This document shows positions 58,601 through 64,000 of a stretch of DNA of 64,000 nucleotides, piece after piece (positions within the stretch are counted from its first letter, which is position 1; every line of letters begins with the position of its first letter). This stretch comes from Pseudonocardia lacus. Its GTDB lineage: Bacteria; Actinomycetota; Actinomycetes; Mycobacteriales; Pseudonocardiaceae. The position numbers and the translations under genes were made by a program. The notes beneath the pieces are model-generated. The model was not told where the DNA came from. It saw only the letters and a list, made by a program, of their open reading frames with translations, and ran no database searches. The DNA lies in the NCBI RefSeq assembly GCF_018531445.1, contig NZ_JAHDTH010000005.1, positions 18,801-82,800 of the forward strand. Direction: 5' to 3'.

Positions 58601-59239
58601 TCAGGAAGCGATCACGGGCCAGAGCACGGCGACGACGCTCTCAGGGATCTCCTCTCGACGGTCGCCTCGGTAGAACGCGCCGAAGTAGCTGCCGAAGCAC
58701 ATGGTGGCGACGGTGTGCCTGTCGAGGTCGGCGGAAACGGCCCCGTCCGCCTGCAGCCGCCCGAGCACGTTCTCCACGAGCGTGACGCGCGGCTCGACGG
58801 CGTGCTTGCGCAGCATCTCGAACAGCCCCGGTGTGCGGATCACCTCGCCGGCGAAGTTGCCCATCAGCACCATGGCGTCCGGGTTGAAGTACGCCGGATC
58901 CACGCGGCGTACAGCCTCGACGAGGGCCTCGCGTGGCGCCAGGCTGCTCAGGTCGATGTCGTATTGGTCGCGCTGCTTGCGGAAGCCGTAGTCCAGTGCG
59001 TCGGCGACGAGCTCGAACTTGGTGCTCCACCGCCGGTAGAGGGTGGGGCGGCTGGTCCCGGCGTCGGCCGCGATGTCGCCGAGGGTCATGCGCGAGTAGC
59101 CGTCCCGGACCAGGCGGGCACGGGTGGCCAGGATGATCGCCTCGTCGAGAGCAGGGTCGCGCGGGCGGCCGCCGGCCCGCGGGCCGGCGGAGTCGGCAGG
59201 CCCGTCGGCCGCCCCGCGCGCCCCGGTCATGCGCGGCAT
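58601..59239 (-). CDS. TetR-family transcriptional regulator
   Basis: 212 residues from ATG 59239 (an ATG 9 bp further in is equivalent). A Gly/Ala-rich head precedes the helix-turn-helix YSRMTLGDIAADAGTSRPTLYRRWSTK, of the TetR group with Trp-containing recognition helices. The C-terminal domain has FGSYFGAFYRGDRREEIPE. It is divergent from a quinone-oxidoreductase-like gene, with a perfect palindrome between, so it is the probable repressor of itself and that gene. Confidence 0.87.
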   Translation of the reverse strand: MPRMTGARGAADGPADSAGPRAGGRPRDPALDEAIILATRARLVRDGYSRMTLGDIAADAGTSRPTLYRRWSTKFELVADALDYGFRKQRDQYDIDLSSLAPREALVEAVRRVDPAYFNPDAMVLMGNFAGEVIRTPGLFEMLRKHAVEPRVTLVENVLGRLQADGAVSADLDRHTVATMCFGSYFGAFYRGDRREEIPESVVAVLWPVIAS

Positions 59240-59250
59240 CCTACCCAGTT

Positions 59251-59275
59251 CCGTTACACACTCTTGCCGTAACGG
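59251..59275. promoter_or_regulatory. Inverted repeat CCGTTAC-N11-GTAACGG
   Basis: 7-bp perfect arms next to the TetR start; shares the GTTAC core with the 59281-59301 palindrome, so it may be a weaker second site. Confidence 0.45.
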
Positions 59276-59280
59276 TTTAC

Positions 59281-59301
59281 GTTACATACAGTGTATGTAA
59301 C
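59281..59301. promoter_or_regulatory. TetR operator (GTTACATAC-AGT-GTATGTAAC)
   Basis: A perfect 9-3-9 palindrome, AT-rich and standing out from its surroundings, in the 101-bp gap between the divergent TetR and oxidoreductase genes. TAC/GTA-rich palindromes of this shape are typical of TetR repressors. Confidence 0.8.
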
Positions 59302-59340
59302 TGAACCCGTGAGGGGTCGGCTCGACAGAAGGTGTGACAG

Positions 59341-60258
59341 ATGAAGGCGATCGTGGTGACGGACCAGGCGGCCGGCACAGCGGGGATGACCCTGACGGAG
59401 CGACCGGAGCCGTCGCCGGCGATCAACGACGTCCTCGTGCGGGTGCATGCGTCGGGCTGGGTCGCGAACGAGCTCGAGTGGCCCTCGACCTGGTCCGATC
59501 GCGCCGGCCACGACCGGACGCCGGCCATCCCCGGTCACGAGCTGGCCGGCGTGGTCACCGCACTCGGCTACGGCACAACGGGGCTGTCGGTGGGCCAGCG
59601 GGTGTTCGGCCTCGCCGACTGGCACCGCAACGGCACCCTCGCCGAGTACGTCGCGGTCGAGGCCCGCAACCTCGCACCCTTGCCCGACGACGTCGACTTC
59701 ACCGTCGGCGCATCGTTGCCGATCTCCGGGCTGACCGCCTGGCAGGGGCTGTTCCAGCACGGCCGGCTCCAGCCCGGGCAACGCGTCCTCGTGCACGGCG
59801 CAGCCGGCGCGGTCGGAGCGACCGTCACCCAGCTCGCCGCCGAGGCCGGCGCCCACGTCATCGGCACCGGCCACACCGGGGACCGGGACAAGGCGCTGGA
59901 TCTCGGCGCGCAGGATTTCCTCGACCTCGACACACAGCCTCTGGAAAGCGTCGGAGCGGTCGACCTGGTCTTCGACGTCATCGGCGGCGAGATCCAGAAG
60001 CGCTCCGCCGCCCTGATCACCTCTGGCGGCACCCTGGTGTCCGTCGTCGGCCCCGTCGAAGCCCACCCGGCGAACGGCCGGGCGGTGGACTTCGTCGTCG
60101 AGGCCGACCGCAGCCAGCTGGCCGAGATCGCGGCGCGGGTACGCGACGGACGGCTCCGCACCAACATCGGAACCACCGCGTCCCTCGACGAGGCCATCAC
60201 GACCTTCAACTCCAGCGAGCAACACAAAGGAAAGACGATCATCCGAGTCCGCCCATAA
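59341..60258 (+). CDS. Zinc-independent MDR oxidoreductase (quinone-reductase-like)
   Basis: 305 residues from ATG 59341 with AAGGTGTG upstream. MDR superfamily: GroES-like N-terminal part with IPGHELAGVVTALGYG, then the NADP-binding VLVHGAAGAVGATVTQLAAEAGAHVIGTG (AxxGxxG, about 153-180). No Zn-binding His/Cys/Glu set is present, as in QOR-type NADPH:quinone reductases that detoxify quinones or enones. It is controlled by the divergent TetR. Confidence 0.87.
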   Translation: MKAIVVTDQAAGTAGMTLTERPEPSPAINDVLVRVHASGWVANELEWPSTWSDRAGHDRTPAIPGHELAGVVTALGYGTTGLSVGQRVFGLADWHRNGTLAEYVAVEARNLAPLPDDVDFTVGASLPISGLTAWQGLFQHGRLQPGQRVLVHGAAGAVGATVTQLAAEAGAHVIGTGHTGDRDKALDLGAQDFLDLDTQPLESVGAVDLVFDVIGGEIQKRSAALITSGGTLVSVVGPVEAHPANGRAVDFVVEADRSQLAEIAARVRDGRLRTNIGTTASLDEAITTFNSSEQHKGKTIIRVRP

Positions 60259-60792
60259 GACCCAACCGCGAAGGCGACGTCCTGTCGACCATGCCGTTGC
60301 CGGGCGGCATCGGAGCCGCGAGTGACACGGGCGACACACGGCGCGGCACCAACGCTCGCATGCGGCAGACCGATGGCGAACCCGCGAGGTCACCGTCCTG
60401 CAGCGACGTGGCATGTGGATGAGGCAGCGCGTGCATTGCAAGGGAGCGTAGTGAACCCGGGGCGCTTCAGACGGCCTCGGCGAGCGTGGTCTTGGCGGTT
60501 CCGGCCGTGCAGGTCGTGCAGGAAGTCACGGAAGTCCCACGGCTCGTTCAGCAGCCGGCGCGGTGTTCGTCGTCGAGCCGGGCCCAATCGGCTGCGGGCC
60601 GGAGGACGAACAGGTAGTCGGGCAGGCTACGCCGCCGACCGGGCTACAGCGGGCCATGCCGACCGAGAACACCTTCTCGAGGTCGGCCGCGATGGTCCGC
60701 ACCGGAGCAGCGGGTTGGGGCAACGCTCCTCCCGCGGCGACGACGTCGAGCCAACCCGCGTCCTCCGGCGATCGGCCGCCTCCCCATGCGTC
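60259..60792. other. Gap without an intact gene
   Basis: About 534 bp. It contains the second copy (60321-60346) of the GTGACACGGGCGACACACGGCGCGGC-like segment related to 58407-58432; no coding frame has a start site and family resemblance. A minus-strand stretch near 60540-60640 (PDYLFVLRPAADWARL) might be gene debris. Confidence 0.35.
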
Positions 60793-61572
60793 CTATCGAG
60801 ACTCGGCTTCCTGCCCGGACTCGCTGCTTCCGGACGCACGGACCGGCCCGGCCAGCCCGTGCTCGATGGTGAACATCGCGGCCGCGGCGCGGCTGCTCAC
60901 CCCGATCCGCTGGTAGACGTCGCTGACGTGCCGGTCGACCGTCCGCGGCGACACCCCGAGGCGACGTGCGATCTCGCGGTTCGACAGGCCGTGCGCGACC
61001 AGTCGCAGGACTTCCAGCTGCCGCGCGGTCAGGCCGGCGGCGCCGCTGGGACGGCGCCGGGCCGACCCGTCCGCGGCCGCGAGCACCGCGGCCACGGCGT
61101 CAGCATCCAGCAGGCCGGCGCGTACGTCGGCCTCCAGCCGCTGCCACGCCCGTGCGGCGGGCAGCCCCGGACGATGCGGCCGGTCCTCGACCAGCGTCCG
61201 GTAGGTGTCCGCCGCGGCCAGCACGCGCGCGCCTATCGTGAGCCGGTCTCCGCGCAGTCCGCGGTGGTACCCGCTGCCGTCACACCGCTCGTGGTGCGCC
61301 GCGGCCAGCTCCGCTACCTGGGCCAGCTCGGGCGTGCGGGCCAGCACCCGCTCGGTGTGGTACGCGTGCAGCCGTGCCTGGTCCTCCTCGGCAGCGGTCC
61401 ACGGACGGGTGAGGTTCCAGATCCGGCTGCTGATGCCGACCCGTCCCACGTCGTGCAGGTGCCCGGCCAGGCGGATCTCCCCTGCCTCGGCGAGGCCGAG
61501 CGCCTCCGCCGCCGTGCCCGAGGCGACCGCCGGAAGGAACGTTCGGAAGACATCGGCCGCCGAGGCGGCTCC
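60793..61572 (-). pseudogene. HD-domain phosphohydrolase with LuxR HTH, 5'-truncated
   Basis: Recognisable protein starts at about residue AADVFRTFLPAV, 61570, and runs to the stop at 60793. It has an HD-GYP-like core (GHLHDVGRVGISSRIW, AAHHERCDGSGYHRGL, ILAAADTYRTLVEDRP) and a C-terminal LuxR helix-turn-helix (LTARQLEVLRLVAHGLSNREIARRLGVSPRTVDRHV). Complete relatives have about 200 more N-terminal residues. The upstream ~60 codons in this frame (to 61749) are antisense of the esterase. The 5' end is missing at the junction near 61570, where a divergent esterase also loses its 5' end. Confidence 0.72.
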
Positions 61573-62989
61573 AGGGCATCCCGTACGCCCAGCCGCCGGT
61601 CGGCGAACTGCGCTGGCAGGCGCCCCGTCCGCCGGAACCGTGGGGCGGGGTGGAGGACGCGACCAGGCCCGGCCCGATGTGCCCGCAGAGCTACACCTAC
61701 CCGCCCGGCTCGCCCCCCACGTCCACCGGCGCCGAGGACTGCCTGTCACTCGACATCCACGTGCCGCGATCGCCCGAGGGCCCGCTGCCGGTGCTGGTGT
61801 TCCTGCACGGAGGCGCGTTCACCAGCGGCGGGGGCGCGAGCTACGACCCGCGGCGGGTCAGCGGACAGGGCGTGATCGTCGTGACGCCGAACCACCGCCT
61901 CGGCGCCCTCGGGTTCCTCGCCCACCCGGACCTCCCCGACCCGTGGGCGGGCAACTTCGGGATCGCCGACCAGCAGATGGCCCTGCAGTGGGTGCGCCGC
62001 AACATCGCCGCGTTCGGCGGGGACGCCGCCAACGTGACGCTGTGGGGAGAGTCGTCGGGCGCCTACAGCATCTGCGCCCACCTCGCCGCACCGTCCGCCG
62101 CGGGGCTGTTCGACAAGGTGATCACGCACAGCGGGCCGTGCGCGAACGAGTTCCTCACCTCGGCTCAGGCCCAGGACCGCGCGCGGCGGGCGGCGGCCGA
62201 ACTCGGGTGCGCCGATGGGTCGCCGCCCGCGGTCGCGGACTGCCTGCGCGCGGTGCCCGCCGAGCGACTCGCTGCGTTGTACTCGGACCGCTCCAACGCG
62301 AACCTCACGCAGATCACCGGGCTGCCGTGGTTCCCCGTCGCGGGAACCCCCACCCTGCCCGACAGCCGCTGGACGCACTCCGGACCGGCACCGGCAACCA
62401 CGTGCCGATGATCGCCGGCAGCACCCGGGAGGAGATGCGATCGCTGATCCTCGCGCGGCTCGGCGACGGCCTCGGCCCGGTCACCCCGGAGCAGTACCCG
62501 CAGCTCATCGGCGAGTTCTACGGGGCCAACGCCGAGGCGGTGCTGGCCGAGTACCCGCACACCCGCTACGAGTCGCCGAGCATCGCGCTGGCCACGGTGC
62601 TGACCGACGAGGGCCGCACGCACGGCGCCTGCCAGCAGGTGGTGTCCGACGAGGCCGCGGGCGAGCGGGCACCGGTGTACACCTACGAGTTCGCCGAGCC
62701 CACCGGAGAGGACGCAGAAGGGTTCCCGCACGGTGCGCGGCACGGCGCCGACATCCCGTACTTCTTCGACAGCTACCTCCGGGACCCGACACCCAGGTCC
62801 GATCCGCAGGCCCGCCTCGCCGACCGGCTGATCGGCCACTGGACGGCCTTCGCCCGCACCGGCGATCCCGGCGGCGGCTGGCGCCCCCGGCCTGGGCCGA
62901 CGCTCTCATTCGCGACGGACGGATCCGGCGAGGTGGACGTCGCGGCGACGCACCGGTGCGAGTTCTGGTCACGGCTGCCGAGCCAGTAG
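61569..62989 (+). pseudogene. Type B carboxylesterase, 5'-truncated and frameshifted
   Basis: The frame opens at GIPYAQPPVGELRW without a start: the usual first ~30 residues are absent. It continues with EDCLSLDIHVPRS, VLVFLHGGAFTSGGG (oxyanion), and the nucleophile GESSGAYSICAH. At about 62375 the frame breaks (LPDSRW versus PLDALRTGTGNHVPM in the next frame), then goes on through GSTREEMRSL and GARHGADIPYFF (catalytic His) to a stop at 62989. Two lesions make it a pseudogene. It shares its truncated 5' end with the divergent HD-LuxR gene. Confidence 0.75.
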
Positions 62990-63064
62990 TGGGATCCCGT
63001 CGGCATCGGACCGACCCCACAGGACAGCCCGACACGGACCGACAGGCCATGGCACGACGACCCG

Positions 63065-63320
63065 ATGGAGACGACGATGAACGACCCGGCACTGGACGAT
63101 CCGACGCCGAACGACCCGGCGCGCGGCCCGGCCCTGCCACCGGTGGTGGACAGGACGACCTGGCAGCAGGCGCGGGACGCGTTGTTCGCCCGGGAGAAGG
63201 CGCACACCCGCGAAGGGGACGCGATCGCCGCGGCCCGACGACGACTGCCGATCGCGGGCTTCTACGTCATCGCCGCGGACGATCTGGACACCGCGCTCGG
63301 CTGGGCGGGCCGATCAGCGG
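63065..63320 (+). pseudogene. DUF899/YCII chimeric remnant
   Basis: ATG 63065 starts a DUF899-like head (TWQQARDALFAREKAHTREGDAIAAARRRLP, split: TWQQARDALFAREKAHT and REGDAIAAARRRLP), typical of the DUF899 thioredoxin-like N-terminus. At about 63250 it switches, in frame, to GFYVIAADDLDTALGWAGR, the C-terminal core of YCII-related proteins. The catalytic and remaining parts of both families are absent, and downstream frames are degraded. I read it as a deletion-fusion of two genes. Confidence 0.55.
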
Positions 63321-63413
63321 GATCATCGGCACGGTCCGGGGGCATCCTGTTCGTGCTGGACACCGGCTGCCGGCAGCGTTCGTGGAGCGCCGGCGGGACC
63401 CCCTGCCTTCGGG

Positions 63414-63812
63414 TCACACGTCCGCGGGCACCGCGGCCACGACGGTCCCGCCGTGGAACCGCCGGTAGACGGCGGTGCCGCCCGGCCACTCCCCGGTCTG
63501 GAACGGCAGTTCGACCGGAGGGGCGACCGCGCGGAGGTCGACCAGATAGGCATCGTCCGGTAGCTCGAGCGCGGCTCCAGCGAGCACCGGGTCGCCGGAC
63601 CGCCGCGCGTCGCGGGCGAACACCGGCAGCACCGCGGCGTGTTCCCGCTCCGGGACCGGAGAGTCGTCGTCTTCGGGCTCGTCGAAGAACCACTCGTTGA
63701 ACGTGCCGATGAACGCCGGGCCCCCGGACGCGTCCCAGGCCACCCGCAGCCCCTCTGCCACCCACTGCAGCCAGCTGACCAGGTCGTGAGCTTGGCCCCT
63801 GAGACCGGACAC
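63414..63812 (-). CDS. Unknown protein, 5' end possibly lost to an IS
   Basis: About 132 residues if GTG 63812 is used; the frame is open to 63842 but the upstream part looks like IS end. The body (LVSWLQWVAEGLRVAWDASG, FIGTFNEWFFDEPEDDDS, YLVDLRAVAPPVELPFQTGEW, GTAVYRRFHGGTVVAAVPA) has strong coding character, mixed alpha/beta, no signal or membrane segment. I do not recognise the family. Its N-terminus meets the IS3 element at about 63800, so it is probably truncated. Confidence 0.5.
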   Translation of the reverse strand: MSGLRGQAHDLVSWLQWVAEGLRVAWDASGGPAFIGTFNEWFFDEPEDDDSPVPEREHAAVLPVFARDARRSGDPVLAGAALELPDDAYLVDLRAVAPPVELPFQTGEWPGGTAVYRRFHGGTVVAAVPADV

Positions 63813-63852
63813 CTCACCTGAGGTGGCCCCGGCCACCGGCAAGGATGATCCC

Positions 63853-64000
63853 GTGCCCGCTCCTCACCCGCCCGAGTTCCGCCAGCGAGCCGTCGAGCTC
63901 GCCCGTCAGGGCAACCAGCCCGTCGCTGCGGTGGCCAAGCAGCTCTCGATCAGCGAGTCGTGTCTGCGGAACTGGATGGCCCAGGCCGACGCCGATGACG
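63853..64000 (+). CDS. IS3-family transposase OrfA (partial, runs off the window)
   Basis: GTG 63853 opens a frame with PEFRQRAVELARQGNQPVAAVAKQLSISESCLRNWM, shown split: PEFRQRAVELARQG, NQPVAAVAKQLSISESC, LRNWM. This is the OrfA helix-turn-helix (HTH_Tnp_1) of IS3/IS2-like elements. The stop and OrfB lie beyond base 64000. The left end of the element is probably within 63790-63852. Confidence 0.8.
   Translation, partial: MPAPHPPEFRQRAVELARQGNQPVAAVAKQLSISESCLRNWMAQADADD

Noticed and set aside
1..64000. CRISPR arrays, tRNA or rRNA genes
   Set aside because: No regularly spaced 20-40 bp direct repeats, no tRNA cloverleaf with a TTCGANNC loop, and no rRNA-like stretch was seen by eye; a tRNA scan would be needed to be certain.

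Overview
This window is GC-rich throughout, with GTG starts, ATGA/GTGA stop-start overlaps, probable leaderless promoters (TANNNT boxes 6-7 nt before the start) and a gene stock typical of a filamentous actinomycete: SARP/BTAD and NB-ARC-TPR regulators, an F420-type luciferase-like oxidoreductase, an MmyB-type XRE regulator, a PP2C/SpoIIE phosphatase and many TetR/IclR regulators. A Pseudonocardiaceae-like chromosome is my best guess, but no rRNA or housekeeping gene confirms it. I saw no tRNA, rRNA, CRISPR array or replication origin. The content is accessory: catabolic cassettes, each with a local regulator, plus two zones of gene decay.

Layout. 1-6.7 kb: end of a lyase, an SDR and an MHS-type transporter, then four consecutive damaged genes (3'-truncated SDR, frameshifted phytoene-desaturase-like FAD enzyme, frameshifted divergent IclR regulator, frameshifted unknown gene flanked by a 95-bp direct repeat). 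6.7-9.4 kb: a DHA2 drug exporter and a small barrel protein, apparently a TetR regulon with three copies of GTGAAC-N4-GTTCAC. 9.4-14.4 kb: TetR, LLM oxidoreductase, SMP-30 lactonase, second TetR and an ACS-family transporter. 14.4-25 kb: haloacetate-dehalogenase-like hydrolase beside a SARP with a textbook 11-bp-period direct repeat, an SDR/XRE pair, small secreted and membrane proteins, a GlxA/AraC regulator, and an unusual XRE-BTAD-NB-ARC-TPR protein.

25-37.3 kb is the most coherent system. An eight-gene minus-strand operon, mostly translationally coupled, encodes a solute-binding lipoprotein, two DPP-type permeases, an enoyl-CoA hydratase, two class III CoA-transferase subunits (one lacking the catalytic Asp) and two ABC ATPases. 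It faces an IclR gene. Beyond that are a divergent MTHFR-like gene and a galactonate-dehydratase-like enolase-superfamily gene. I infer import and CoA-linked breakdown of an unidentified, possibly methylated, acid. 37.7-53.8 kb holds smaller cassettes: a DinB-like protein, an NB-ARC regulator divergent from AhpD/DUF1801/VOC genes, a TetR-controlled VOC/DUF4386/NAD-binding operon with paired operators, a GAF-SpoIIE phosphatase, a methyltransferase with a possible leaderless mini-ORF, a secreted RTX-like protein, a second GlxA regulator, an epoxide hydrolase and a cupin.

53.8-64 kb is a mobile and decayed zone: an IS5-type element whose outer inverted repeats enclose both a transposase and a SAM methyltransferase; a PLA2-like gene damaged next to it; an IS5 fragment; a TetR/quinone-oxidoreductase pair with a perfect 9-3-9 palindrome; a divergent HD-LuxR/carboxylesterase pair whose 5' ends are both deleted at one junction; a DUF899/YCII chimera; and the start of an IS3 transposase at the window edge.
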